Shown here: piece by piece, positions 13,056-24,876 of the stretch
How the letters are laid out: every line of letters begins with the position of its first letter
Position numbering within the stretch: position 1 is the first letter of the stretch
NCBI RefSeq assembly: GCF_016808095.1
Contig: NC_068975.1
Location: 7,442,001-7,506,000, forward strand
From: Vigna angularis
Taxonomy: Eukaryota; Streptophyta; Magnoliopsida; Fabales; Fabaceae
Direction of reading: 5' to 3'
DNA length: 64,000 nucleotides
Notes under the pieces: model-generated
Told to the model about the DNA's origin: nothing
Databases searched by the model: none
What the model saw: the letters and a program-made list of their open reading frames with translations, nothing else
Translations under genes and position numbers: made by a program

Positions 13056-13500
13056 TAATAATGGTTGATTTCACTATTATTTGAGAGTTAATTTTTATAT
13101 TAAATGAACCCTTTTTGACTTAGAAACTTCTTGATTTTGGTTTATTTTGGGAAATAAGAGAGTTGAGGTTACACTTGAAGATTTTATCACTAAATCCCCT
13201 TGGTTTTGTAGAAAATTGGGATGAAATGGAAGAGGAGTTATGTTGTCAAGAAAGTTGTCATAAAAGACAGAAAGAGCACCAGAAGAGAAGCTTACAAAAG
13301 GTTGCACTCACGCTTGGGCTCCCTTTTCATGACCCTCAGCGTTGGAGCCTCGCAGTCACGCCTGGGTGCCCTTTTTGGGGCGCTGAGCGCCATCTTTCCT
13401 GCAACGTTTCACGCCTGAGCTCCCTCCATTGGATGCTAAGCGCCATTCTTCTCACAAGCACGCCTAAGCGCCCTAAGTAGGGGCGCTGAGCGATGGCAAC
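13056..13500 (+). repeat. Family A gypsy LTR, truncated 5' part
   Basis: Starts TAATAATGGTTG, a one-base variant of the family start TGATAA(C/T)GGTTG, and follows the LTR through ttgacttag.a.cttctt and the GC-rich block full of gcgctgagcgcc words. It then jumps near 13500 into the end of an internal region, so the rest of this LTR and nearly all of the internal region are deleted. Confidence 0.65.
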
Positions 13501-13618
13501 GTTGGCCCATGGCCCAATTCAACCCTATTTGGTGTGCTAGACCATTGTAGTATGAGTACTTTGTTTAAGCCAAGTTACATTTTGCTTGAGGACAAACAAC
13601 GTTTCAAGTTTGGGGTTG
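13500..13618 (+). other. Terminal piece of gypsy internal region
   Basis: Ends with gcttgaggacaaacaacg and caagtttggggttg directly before an LTR start. This is the usual text preceding the 3' LTR in plant Ty3/gypsy elements of the Athila/Tat type. All coding sequence is gone. Confidence 0.6.
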
Positions 13619-14934
13619 TGATAATGGTTGAAAAACCGTTATTTTTATACTTAATTTTGATATTAAAAACACCCTTTTTGACTTAGAAGCTTGCTTGAAC
13701 TCATGTTTTTGCTTTAGTTTTGTGAATAAGAGAGTTGAGGTTATACTTGATGATTTTATCACTAAATTCCCTTGATTTTGTAGGCTATTGGAATGATTTG
13801 AAAGAAGAGTTAAAGTATCAAATAGTTGGAATGCAGAAAAGTCAACCATAATGCAGAAAAATCAACCAGTGTAGAAAAGTCAACCAGAATGCAGAAAAGT
13901 CAACCAAAGTGCAGAAAAGTAGTAGTAAGCGCCAGTATGGGCTAAGCGCCATTTTAGTTCTGCAGTTATCGCTAAGCGGCCTTTTGGGGCGCTAAGATCG
14001 GACGAAGTGGGTTTGGACCCATTTTCTGTTATTTAGTAGGCTTGGACCTGTTTTCTTTTATTTTTCTGGTCTATTTAAGGACTTTCATGTCCTAGGGAAT
14101 GTATCTTTTGATGGCTTGAGCACAAAAACACACTTTTCCCCCCTTAGGGGCAAATTTGGGGATGCGGGAGTCTCCTCTTCTCTTTCTAGGATTTTTCTAT
14201 CTCTTTCATTCTTTCATTCCATTGTTCATCTAGTTTCTCCATGATAATGGGGAACTAAACCTTATTTGTCGTTGGGAAACGATGTAATCCTTTGAAACTC
14301 TCATGTATTGAATTGATTCTTCATTATATATGATTTACTTCATTAATTGTTAGGGTTTTTCCTCTACACTCTATGCATGCTTTGTTTACCTCATTCAATT
14401 GCATGATTACTGGTTTTGTCACTATGGACACATATGAGAAATTTAGAACTGGGGAAATTCTCGCAAAAGCAATATTACCTAGACATAGGGATAGGAGGGT
14501 TGGTTGTCTTTAAGCTTTTGTGCGAATGTAATCATGATTAATTGCTAGGGAGACAAGACATTGTGAACTCGTAATTAGGAGTAGGCTTTCTTCACTGAGA
14601 CATCGGGTTTAAGGTAAATTAGAAAGTAGCATTAACATTAATGAAGAAGATGAATTCATATATGCATGAGAGTAAATTAGGTGAAATCTAAACCCAACAA
14701 CAATATCATCAACTTCATCCATTCATTCTTGTGTTTATCCTCAATTGATCAAATTGCATTCATGTTTATTTTATTGCATTTGCAATCAAAACCCCTAAAT
14801 TTTGTTCTTTAGAGTCTTAATTAGTTGAGTAATCACATAACTTTTTAGTGTCGTAAGTCTCTTGGGAAACGATACTTGGTCTTACCATTTATTATTACTT
14901 GATATGATTCGGTACACTTGCCGCAGTGTTAACA
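13619..14934 (+). repeat. Family A gypsy LTR (full length, 3' LTR)
   Basis: About 1.3 kb, starting TGATAATGGTTG and ending in the tTAACA that closes the family. It aligns with 33992-35279 throughout. It contains the gctaagcgcc-rich block, the cctctac/tctatgcatg block and the cacttgccg end. The bases after 14934 are not a primer binding site, so this is the 3' LTR of a mostly deleted element or a recombination product. No 5-bp target duplication is found with the truncated LTR at 13056. Confidence 0.75.
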
Positions 14935-15092
14935 ATCTCCAACCTTTATTAGACTCTGTAAATCTTAGATGGTCCCCGATCAGTCCCTCCTTCTTGAAGA
15001 AAAAAAGATTTGTCCTCATATCTGGGAGTTGCCTTATAAATAAGCTTCACATAGTCGAGGGAGCATGAAAATCTTGGAGTGGCCTTATTCCT

Positions 15093-16211
15093 TTATTCCT
15101 TTAGAACCACTTGACTTCCTCCTCGATCAAACACGAATCTGCAATATGCATCAAATATATCTTCAATTAATATCGATCCAAGAAAGAATTTTTCTATAAC
15201 AATAAGATAATAAGGACTTGTTATATTTTGTTTCATAGTCTTGGAAAAATTTAGAAGTCCATATTCACAAGTTATTTTCCTTTTGTCTTGAGTTATTTGT
15301 TTCCACAAGGGTAACATTAACTCAAGAGTTGAATTGCCATATTTTGATAAGGTTTCCATAGAATATGGAATGGTTGTTGATTTGAAGGAGAATTTAAAAT
15401 TGGAAGACTAAATAATGATTGGAAAAGAAGTAAAGAATTTGAAACCTTCCCTTTTAGGTTCCATGGTTATTGTAAGAGTAGGAATTACCTTTAGTAGCAA
15501 TTGCTTCTTCTCTCTAATTTCCCTTTCTTGTCTTTCTCTCATCTTTTCTTCTTTTCTTCTTTCTCTTTGTCTTCTCTCTTCTTCTTCTCTCTCTTTCTTT
15601 TCTTCTTCTCTCCTTTCTTCTTCTTTTCTCCTTTCTTCTTCTCTTCTTACTTCCTCTTTTCTTTCTTCCTCTCTTCTTTTCTCTTCTCTTCTTCTCTCTT
15701 CCTCTTCTTTGTTCTCTTTTTCTTCTCTCTCTCTCTTTGCTCTTCTTTTCTCCTTTCTTCCTCTTCTTTTCTCTCAATCTTTCTTTCTCTTTTCTTATCC
15801 CTCTTCAATACTTACTCTCATTAGTTCTAGGTTTGTCTTAATGGTTGGAGGCATAAACTTCCTTCTCATGCAAGATTTTAATTCATACCAATTATCAATG
15901 GCGGATTTTCTACCTTTATTAACTCAATATTGTCTTTTATCCCACCACTCACTTGCATGTTATTCTAACCTAGAAATGTATAAACTAAGAACATGAGATT
16001 CACTCTCTCTAGAAAGAAAAAAGGAACCATAGGATTCAGATTCAGTTATTCTAGTAATGAAAAGATGCATTTCATCAATTTCTTTTTCCCAAGCTAGGTA
16101 TGTTAATGCACCTATTTCTTTACCAAAGAATATAAGTTTCCTAACTTGATTAAACATCTCATTAATGATCATAGAAAACCTAGACGACCTATAAGAACTA
16201 TAATACGACAT
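15093..16211 (-). pseudogene. Decayed Ty3/gypsy gag-like region
   Basis: Reading down the minus strand from 16211, a short frame carries an LAWEKEIDEMH motif like the YLEWE-type start of plant gypsy gag. It is followed across stops by words resembling WWDK, W.ELK..MRR.F.P and an E-rich tail (about 15950-15800). A further frame, 15359-15093, encodes 88 residues I cannot place. Frames are interrupted by stops, so this is a relic. Gag would form the virus-like particle in a functional element. Confidence 0.45.
15500..15790. repeat. Pyrimidine tract (CTT/CTC-rich low complexity)
   Basis: About 290 bp of almost pure C/T on the plus strand, mostly tcttctctt-type words. It makes long but meaningless frames on both strands (Ser/Leu/Phe-rich, or Arg/Lys/Glu-rich on the minus strand). 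It may have expanded from the charged tail of the neighbouring gag relic. Confidence 0.85.
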
Positions 16212-18669
16212 CTTTGTTTTTAAAAGTTTTTCTAGTCTAAAGGGTTAAAAGCTTCACTCTTAGATGAGTCCTAGGTAAGAGAGGTGAGCCAAAGGCTGCT
16301 TACGTACCAAGTTTTTCCTTGCCAAAAATGTCTTAAGTTATTAACTAGTTACCCCTTAAACTAAAATTACCTTTAAAATCAAAGGACATGACTCACTCAA
16401 AAACAAACAATTTGAATTAAGACTAGACTTCTAAAACCAAAGGAAAGGTTAATCTAAGATACAATGCAATCCTAGATACCATAGAGACTTATAACAAAGA
16501 AAAATAAGCAAGCAATTTAAAGGAAAAAAAAATGATGAAAATGTAGATGGAAATGATAATGCTAGTCGATCCTAAGTCAAAGTGCAAGTGACACTTGGAA
16601 CCCCTTGACATACTTTCACAACTAATGGACGGAATTAAACTATTACAAGGTTTAAATGTGAACTTAGAATTGCTTCAAGAGCATATTTGTTTCAAATATT
16701 TTAGCCAAACAACTAAAATAGATTTAAAATATAAATGTTTCATGATATGTAGACTAAAAAAACTTGATTCAATGTGTAAAACTTGTGGAAACATCAATCT
16801 CCAAATTTTGGTGACTAGATACTCCCTAAACTGGTGTGAAACAAGTCTTCTAAGATGCTGAAATGCTGATGGATTAATGGCAATTTCAGTTGTGGGTCAG
16901 CGTTCTCATGTTACTATTCACCCCCTCTCCACTCCCTAAAAGGCTACCTTGGTAGGAATGGTTAGTGAGGCTTTGAAACTCCAATATGACATCACAACAC
17001 CAATGATTTTAGCCAACACAAACAACAAATAGAAGTAAATTCACTGTACCAAACTTATCAGCATAAAACATTTGGAATGGACACTCTAGAGCTCAAGAAA
17101 TGAAAAATCAAATAATGCTAGGAGTTGAACAATAGTACGGACACAAACGGAACCTAAGAAAGGTACTAAATTGGATTAAACAAGCAAAGAAATCAAAATC
17201 GCAGATCAAAACACATCCAAAATCAAATTGTTTGATATTTTGCAAAGGTGTTTGATAAAATGCCCCAATGAATTTTTGATTTTGAATTTTTGAGTTTTAG
17301 GGCCTCTAATCTTGATTGCAATGTTCTATATGTTTTCTATCACTTGGTTATACTTCTTTTGATCATTTAATTTCAATATAAACACTGAATCAACTTTTTC
17401 CATAATCGAGAAATGAATTTGAATACGGAAAATTTCAAACAGTGGCTGAAAAAGTTTCTCTGCACCAGCAAAAATGACTTGAAATGAGTGGTTTTACAAT
17501 AAAAAATGCATATAAGTAGTTTAAGCTCAAAACTAAAATTTGGAACAACTTTGTGTTGTGATTTTAGATGTGTGTAAACTCTAAAATGAGTTTAAAATCT
17601 TGCAATACATATTCACTACTTCAGTTCCAATTTTGACTCAAAATGTGATGGTTCAAGAAGCCATTACATAGGATAAGATATGACCAAATGAACAATGCTT
17701 ACAAGTTTTAAAAATCATTTTGAACTTTTTCAACCTTTTAAGCAGCACAAAAACAACATCAATTGAAATCAGACCTTGTAATAGCCAATTATGCAGTAAA
17801 ATACTCCGTCACACTACCCAAAATCAGGTTTAATAAAATCAAGGGTTGTTTCAATAATTCAATTGACTCAATAAGGTATGAATGCACTGAACTAAGCTAG
17901 AATTGGAAGGCTTAGCATGACCAAACTGGAATTATACTAAACAAAGAATTTTTGGCATGGTGACAAGCTTTGATTAGAACTAAAAACAATGAGATGTTAT
18001 TAATTGTGAGCAACCAAGCTATGCACATTGCATTTCATTGCTTGTAATGGTCTGCTGCACTTTTAGCAACCTTCAACAACATCAATAAAGTTTGTATAAA
18101 GCAACAGAATCAAAAGAAATCAATTGGAAAACATATCCATTATTTAAACAGAATTGAAATTCTACAGCAGAGTTCAACAGAAATTTGTAATCAAAATGGA
18201 TTTCTACTACTTTAGCTTGTATCACTAAGGCTAGAACAAGTTCTCATTGCCTTTATTGGTTGATATATGGCTTGTCTAGAACTTTGAACTTAAACAAACT
18301 GAAATAAATACAGTAGAACATATTAGACTAAACTTTAAACATAAAACACTATATAAACAAAATGTAAAGCTAGAATTCACACAAACAAAGAAGATTCACC
18401 ATTTAAAATGAAAAGTAAACATGATTACACATAGAGAACAATTGAACTATCACTAGAAGCACAAATTACACATAAAATTAGAAACATAATTGAACTAGTG
18501 GTATGGAAACAAAAAAAAAGAAAAAGAAATAACATGGAAGAGTGGCTTGATGGAAGGCGTGGATGACCTTTCTCTAACTACCAAATGATGGAAGCACGTC
18601 CAAACATCGTGCTAGGACTGCTTCCTTAAACTACAAAGTGCAGCAGAATGGAAAATGAAGCAATGGAAA
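16212..18669. other. No recognised gene; probable retroelement leader or old repeat
   Basis: AT-rich text with no exon chain. It lies between family A LTRs of opposite orientation. The plus-strand 88-codon frame at 16595-16861 has no motif that I recognise. It could be the untranslated leader of the element whose gag relic is at 15093-16211, but no primer binding site was found. Confidence 0.4.
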
Positions 18670-18944
18670 TTGGTGCATTACGAATAGAAGCTTAAGACAA
18701 CCAAACCTCCTATCCCCATCCCAGGGCAATATTGATTTTGGGAGAAATTCTCCTGGTTTCTAGGTATTTCTCAATAACAAAGAAAGCAAAATATAATAAG
18801 CATAGAGCAAAGGAGAAAATCCCTAACAATTAATGAAAGAAGAATATAATAATTTAGAACAAATTCAAATACATGAGACTTTAGAGGTTACATCTTCCCC
18901 AACAACAAATAAGGTTAGTTCTCCATCGTCATGAACAAACTAGG
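18670..18944 (-). repeat. Family A gypsy LTR fragment, minus strand
   Basis: The reverse complement of the LTR segment equivalent to about 14230-14520 (agcttaagacaaccaaacctcc, caatattg, gggagaaattctcc). It is cut at 18944, where a second minus-strand LTR copy begins. Confidence 0.6.
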
Positions 18945-20132
18945 TGTACTGTTTACCCCTCGGCAAGTGTAACTGAATCGTATCAAGTAATAATCCTAAT
19001 AAGACCAAGTATCATTTCCCAAGAGAATCACGGCCTAGACAGTTATGTGATTTATTAATTAATTAAGATTTGAGAACAAAGTGTTGTAAGTTTCAAATGC
19101 AAAAGAGTGAAAAGTAAATATGTATGCATGTGATGATCAATGGGCAAGAAGAATAAAACACGTGAATTGAAATATATGGATGAATATGTTGTTGGGGTTT
19201 ATCAATTTCATCTTTTCCACTCTCTTGTATTTAGGAATTCATCATTCTTTTCATTAATGTTAATGCCACTTCCTAAATTACTTTAAACCCGATGTCTCGG
19301 CGAAGAAAGCCTAATCATAATCACTAGTTTACAATGTCTTGTCTCCCTAGCAATTAATCATGCATTATAATGAACTGAAGCTTAAAGGCAACCAACTATC
19401 ATACTCCTACGTTTAGGTTGGTAATATACTAATGGGAGAGATTTCCCATATCTAGATTTCTCTGTATGTGTCCATATCGACAAAACCAATAATCATGACA
19501 TCGAATGAGTTAAACAATGCATGCTTTGAGCAAAGAGGAAAAACCCTAACTATTAATGAAAGAAAGCATGTATCATATAAATGATTTTGAAGAAAAAATT
19601 CCATACAAGAGAGCTTCTAAAGATTTACATTGATTCCCAACAACAAAATAAGTTTAGTTCACCATCTTCATGGTGAAACTAGATGAACAATGGAATGAAA
19701 GAATGGAAGAGATAGAAAAACCCGAGAAAGAGAAGAGGAGAGCCGTCACCATCTCCAATTCTACCCCCAAGGGGTGAAAAGTGTGTTTCTGCTTCGTCCC
19801 AGCCAAAGATACAAACCCTAGAACGTACTAAAGCCTATATAATATTCTAAAAATATACAGAAAAGTAGGCCCAAGCCTAGAAGAGTACCGCTCAGCGGTA
19901 GTAACGCGTTGCCAATTCTTGCCCTCAGCGGCATAGTTACCCCTCAACAGTGCCAACGAGTACTGAAAAGTGCCGCTTAGCGGTAAATGGCGTTGAGCGG
20001 TACTTGCTGATTCTCTTCTTTTTCACTTTTTGTGTCCTTTTCTGATTCCATCTTTATCCCTTTTCACTTCTTTCATCAATTTCATCTAAAAACCTACAAA
20101 GTTAGATGAACTTCAAGGCGAGATTGTTATCA
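18945..20132 (-). repeat. Family A gypsy LTR, minus strand, inserted in CACTA transposase
   Basis: Starts at the reverse complement of the LTR 3' end (cggcaagtgta.c.gaatcg) and runs to GTTATCA at 20126-20132, the reverse complement of the LTR start TGATAAC. The next base resumes TNP2 coding sequence. It includes the GC-rich block with cgctcagcggt words. It is a diverged subfamily of the copies at 13619 and 33992. It is the present left boundary of the second CACTA copy. Confidence 0.65.
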
Positions 20133-21253
20133 TCTTGTGTCAACTAGAGATGTTTTTCCCTCCATCTTTTTTTGACATCATGGTACATTTACTTGTTCAT
20201 TTGGTTAGAGAAATCAAGTTGTGCGGACCGGTATACTTAAGATGGATGTATCCTATTGAGCGTTACATGAAGATTTTGAAAGGGTACGTTAAAAATCCAT
20301 ATCATCCTGAAGGTTCGATGATTGAAAGGTATATTGCTGAAGAAAGTATCGAGTTTTGTTCAGATTACATGACATCAACGAATCCAATAGGAGTTCCTCG
20401 CACAGCATGGTTGAATAAATTTTCTACAAGTAAAAGCATCTGAGGTGTCAATGTGGTGACAAAAGATCGCGAAGAATTGTTGCAAGCGCATCTTTATATA
20501 TTGAACAACACAGATGAGGTGATCCCTTTTTTGGAAGCACACAAAGCCATTGTTAAGAATAAAAATCCAAGACAATCAGAGAAATGGCAATTGATGGAGC
20601 ATAACAAAACATTTATGTCTTGGTTAAAATCTGAAATTGACAAAGAGCCACATTCTTCTGAAACTTTATTGTGGCTTGCAAATGGTTTGAAGTTTGATGT
20701 CGTGTGTTGTACAGGTTATGAAGTCAATAATTGCACATTCTATACGAAGACTTTGGATGATAAAAGCACAGTACAAAATAGTGGAGTCAGTTTAGAAGCT
20801 GAGTCACTTCAATTTTCCACATCAAAAGATCAATCTCCTATACTTGGATCAATGAGATATTATGGTATAATAGAAGAGATATGGGAGGTTGATTACACCA
20901 AGTTTTCCGTTCCATTGTTCAAGTGTAAGTGGTTTGACAATAAGAGTGGTGTGAAAATAGATGACTCGGGTATGACACTGGTTGATTTTCGCAAGGTGGG
21001 TTATCGAGACGAACCGTTTATCATGGTACATCAAGCATCTCAAGTTTTTTATGTCAAAGATCCTGCGTCTGACCATTGGTATGTTGCTCTTCAAGGCAAA
21101 AAACAAATTGAAGTTAACGAAGACAATCTGATTAATATTGATATTGCTGACAACCATTCATTTCAAACTACAACAAAGTTGGATGACCAATCTGTAGTTG
21201 ACGATGATGTACATGCAATTCGGTCAGATCATGATGAGGGAATATACATATGA
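20133..21253 (+). pseudogene. TNP2 transposase C-terminus with one nonsense codon
   Basis: Opens in the DUF4218-type domain (CQLEMFFPPSFFDIMVHL, YPIERYMKILKGYV, with PEGSMIERY) and continues to a DUF4216-type domain (LGSMRYYGIIEEIWEVDY, with FKCKW, VDFRKVGY, FYVKDP, WYVAL). The N-terminal half with the DDE catalytic core is missing because the gene is cut at 20132. A TGA at 20441-20443 interrupts the frame, which resumes without a shift in VVTKDREELL and runs to a stop at 21251-21253. A single nonsense change therefore separates two good halves. The protein family cuts CACTA ends in the nucleus. The next transposon gene starts 121 bp downstream on the same strand. Confidence 0.85.
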
Positions 21254-21374
21254 TGAATCCATATCTTTATGTATGAATTTTCAATTTCTGTACTATTACA
21301 TGTTTTGTTAATTTATATGATATTACATAAGTCTTGAAAGAAGATTTAATGTTGTTATTTATTTTGACAGATAT

Positions 21375-24327
21375 ATGGCTGATCATCCACATTCTTCAGG
21401 GGATGAGGCTCCCCCACCCAGATCCACTAGAGGACCCACTAGGATGAAACAACTATTAATCAGGAAAAATAGTGGTGAAAGAACTCCGGTGAATGTGAAT
21501 GTCACCACGGGTGTGGCAACTGGCCCCAATGCAGATGACTTCCGATCATACCTTGGAGTAGTGGCACGTGATAAGATTAGCATTCTCATTCCATCTTTTG
21601 ATCATGTGTCCGAGGGTGATCGGAACATTATTTGGCAAGATATATTGGTAAGTTAGTTAATAGCATTTGAATTATAATTTGTTTATATTGATAATTTTGT
21701 ACTAATACAACTTTATTATGTTTTTTTCAGATGACATTTGACATTCCAAATGTCCCAACACTTAGAAATAAGTATTTGTCAACTGTTGCAGAAAATTTCA
21801 GAAACTTTAAAAGCAAGTTGATATCAAGGTACATCTTTGGACACCTTAAACATAAAAGTCCATGTAATGCATATAAGTCCATTGATGAGGAGACTTGGCG
21901 GGTTTTTAAAGAGAGTCGGATGTCAGAGGAATGGCAGGTTAGTGTAGTTCATATTATTCAATTCCTCATTAACAAATATATATCATATGAACTCATTAAT
22001 TAATGTGTATGTGACAGGCAATTAGAAGCAAAGCACAAGGAACAAGTGCTAAGAACAAAAACCCACACCTATTATCTCGTGGTGGGTATAGGAAGCTTGA
22101 GGAAAAAATCCTCAAGCAAAAGGCAGATGCTATACCACCATCTCAGAGTGGTAGCCCTCCTCAGCCTCCTTCTCCACCGTCTAGACATGAGAAATGGAAG
22201 TTGGCCCGTATGCGACCATCGGGCACCTACTCTTCCGACACTGCACGAGAGATTTCTGAAAAAATTGTAAGTTATCACTGTTCCTAAAATAATAAATATT
22301 GTCATTATACATACTACATTAAACTATTTAAAGAATAATGGTGTTTTGTAATGTTACAGGACGCCTTGGTTGAGCAGAGCTCCCAAGGCCAATTCACTCC
22401 AGAGGGTCGCCAGGATATTCTTGCTGCTGCAATTGGACGACCTGAGCACCCTGGACGTGTTCGTGCTGCAGGTCCTGGAGTAGGAATTACAGATTATTTT
22501 GGGAGCTCTTCTCATCAGCATTCATATTCATACAGCGATACACAAAGGATGACAGAAGAGATCACAAAAAAGGTCCGACAAGACCTTATGCAGGAGATCA
22601 GGGCCGAGGTGAGGGCTGAATTCCAGATGCTATACCAGGAGCAGTTTCAGAGCATGCGCCCGGTGCAGTCTCCTATAGAGGAACATGTTATCCCTCCCCC
22701 TCCCACAGGTAAACTTAATAAACATTAATGTGCAATTATTTCTATCTCTTGTATAATCTAACATTTACTCTGACAGGGAGAAGCGGCAAAGGAAGTTGTT
22801 CCACATCAGCCATCCCAGAGGATGACATGGACGATGGTAGTCCATGTCTGCTATACATTTTAGAAGATACTGAGATGGTGCTGGTAGCTCGTGGAACAGA
22901 GTTTAGGTCAGCGACTGTATGTCATGGTATGCAACTATTAGAGGATGAGGTGAAGGTCTCAGTGGATGAAATGATCATGCCAGATGCCTCGGTTCCACTG
23001 TCCACGGAAGAGATTTTCACTGTCGAACAAGCATATAAGTCGTTTATCACTTGGCCTAAATTTTTGGTTAAAGCAGTTTCTGACCCCTCGGTATGAAATT
23101 CTTCTTTACACTTCTCAATTTTAAAGGTTTTTGATGTCAAAACTTATCTTATCTTTTCATGTAACAACAGACGCAGGAACAACAGAAGATTCCTCTATCT
23201 GAGGATGACCCTCTTTCTTCATTGCATCTACTTGCTGACATCCTTGATGATAAGCCTTTGGAGGTTCAGTATGATGCTAATGTATTTGGGCATGGCTCTG
23301 AGGTCCCAATATACCTTAATAGCCAAGATGTCCGTGAGCTTGCGTCGGGAACACAAGAGTTGAATATTTCAATTATTCAACTATGGACGATGTAAGTCTA
23401 TGACCAATTATTTATATATAAAATTGATTTATATATCAAGTATCCTTATATCAAAGTTAATTTTTGATTTCAGGTATATGTCTGGGGTCACTAATAAGTT
23501 GGGGCGTTCTGATGATTATGGATTCATTGATCCCCAAGACATTCATGAATCAAATGATTTTGATCATATCAACACGAGAATGATAAGCAGTTTTCGAAGG
23601 GGCAAGAAAATATACTTTTTGCCTTATATATCCGGGTAAGTGAACTTTGTTAACATAATAATGTTCCATATGTGATTTTAATATTTAATAGTTACGTTAT
23701 TATGAATTTCAGGCGCCATTGGCAACTTCTTGTTATGTCTGTGCAAGACAACTATGCTTTGTGGTTCTGCTCATTGCACAGGCCTCCTCCCACACAACTC
23801 AGACAAGCAATTGATTGGTAAGAACCTCAATGTTTGGACTTTCTTTGTTATATAACTGAATGCTAAAACATTTTTTTATATACAGTTCTATTCCAGCAAG
23901 TATGATGATGGACGGGAGATCAATTGTTAAGAGTAGAAAGATTGCTTGGATTTCTCTCAAGGTTTGACATATGCTAAAGTCATACTTTGTTATAATTGTT
24001 TTATAACAAATGTTATTCACTAACTATTATCAACTGTGATGATATATTGTAGTGTAACAGACAAAATGGGTCATATGAGTGTGGATACTATGTAATGTAT
24101 TGGATGACCCATATTGTTCGTTCTCACATCACAAGAAGCTGGGAAACGGTAATATTTAACTTTAACAAATTTTGATTTTTTAACAAATGTTGAATTCATA
24201 TACACTAATTAAAATGAATTGTCTTTTGCAGAGATTCAAGACTACTACACCAGTTCCTGAGAAGTCACTACTATTCATTAGGAACGCTGCTGCGAAGTAT
24301 ATAGTTAGATTATACAATAGCTCTTAG
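21375..24327 (+). CDS. CACTA Transposase_24 / Ulp1-protease fusion protein, 11 exons
   Basis: Exons 21375-21647, 21731-21937, 22018-22266, 22360-22708, 22777-23090, 23171-23391, 23474-23635, 23713-23817, 23886-23961, 24053-24148 and 24232-24327 all have GT/AG borders and join in frame to about 715 residues. Residues about 55-200 match the Ptta/En/Spm (Transposase_24) pattern: FRSYLGVVARDKISILIPSF, then WRVFKESRMSEEWQ and HLLSRGGY. Residues about 300-390 are Gln/Glu-rich, possibly coiled coil. Residues about 585-700 form the Ulp1 (C48) fold, with His594 (GRHWQLL), Gln656 and Cys662 (QNGSYECG). The position where the catalytic Asp is expected reads Cys611 (WFCSLH). Known: Transposase_24 proteins are thought to bind CACTA ends. 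The protease role is unknown, and the missing Asp makes activity doubtful. Exon joins were deduced by eye. Confidence 0.8.
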
Positions 24328-24454
24328 ATTTAGATTTAAACAATGCATTTGATTAGATAGAATTTTCTTAGACTCTCTACTTTATTTGATGTTGAAATAC
24401 ATTTGAACATGTGTTTGTTATCTTGAAATTGAATTTCTGTAAATGTTTTTATAT

Positions 24455-24499
24455 GCAGGTCTGTTTTTGTGGTAGTGGATATCACAAAAACAGACCTGC
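24455..24499. repeat. 45-bp perfect hairpin after the CACTA gene, copy 2
   Basis: Identical arrangement to 1609-1653: 17-base arms around an 11-base loop, 127 bp after the stop codon. Conserved in both copies although nearby non-coding sequence differs by scattered changes. Confidence 0.85.
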
Positions 24500-24514
24500 A
24501 ATTTTAAAAAACTG

Positions 24515-24876
24515 CAGGGGAATATGCCGCGGTTCTAACCACAACCGCGGCATATAGTGCTTCGTTTTTTTTTTAAAAACGAGACATATGGCCGCGGTTT
24601 TGACACTAACCGCGGCATACTCGTCGGCCTATATGCCGCGGTTGAACCGCGGCATATAGTGCATTTTTTAATTTTTTTTTAATTTTTTTTTTAAAAAAAA
24701 ATGAATTTAGGCAGCGGTTCCCTTTACAACCGCGGCATATTCCGCAGCCTATATACCGCGGTTAGAACCGCGGCATAAAGTGCCTGACTTACTACCGCGG
24801 CTGGATATGCCGCGGTTCAAGAACCGCGACGTATAGTGAAAATCAACCGCGGTAAAAGCCCCTCGCTGCACTAGTG
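24515..24876. repeat. CACTA subterminal repeats, copy 2
   Basis: At least ten CCGCGGTT or AACCGCGG words, many arranged as palindromes with atatgccgcggtt halves, separated by T/A runs. The end reads CACTAGTGCAGCGAGGGG on the minus strand. This copy has extra repeat units near 24735-24780 compared with copy 1. Confidence 0.85.

Larger units (their letters stand above)
20133..24876 (+). mobile_element. CACTA (En/Spm) element copy 2, 5'-truncated
   Basis: Contains the 3' end of a TNP2 transposase gene, a downstream Transposase_24-Ulp1 gene, a hairpin, CCGCGGTT subterminal repeats and the terminus CTGCACTAGTG at 24876. The left part is replaced by a minus-strand gypsy LTR ending at 20132. The three bases after the end are aag; the matching left duplication is lost. 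Its right 2 kb is nearly identical to 1-1975, so the two are close relatives of one family. Confidence 0.85.

Noticed and set aside
13051..14939. Target duplication around the 13056-14934 LTR pair
   Set aside because: The flanking five bases (caaga and atctc) do not match, so I do not claim a single insertion.
14935..14960. Possible primer binding site after the LTR ending at 14934
   Set aside because: The sequence does not resemble the complement of any tRNA 3' end, unlike the sites at 30555 and 35286.
15415..15996. 193-codon plus-strand ORF rich in Ser, Leu and Phe, and its Arg/Lys/Glu-rich minus-strand shadow
   Set aside because: Both are products of a C/T-rich low-complexity tract with no domain or conserved motif.
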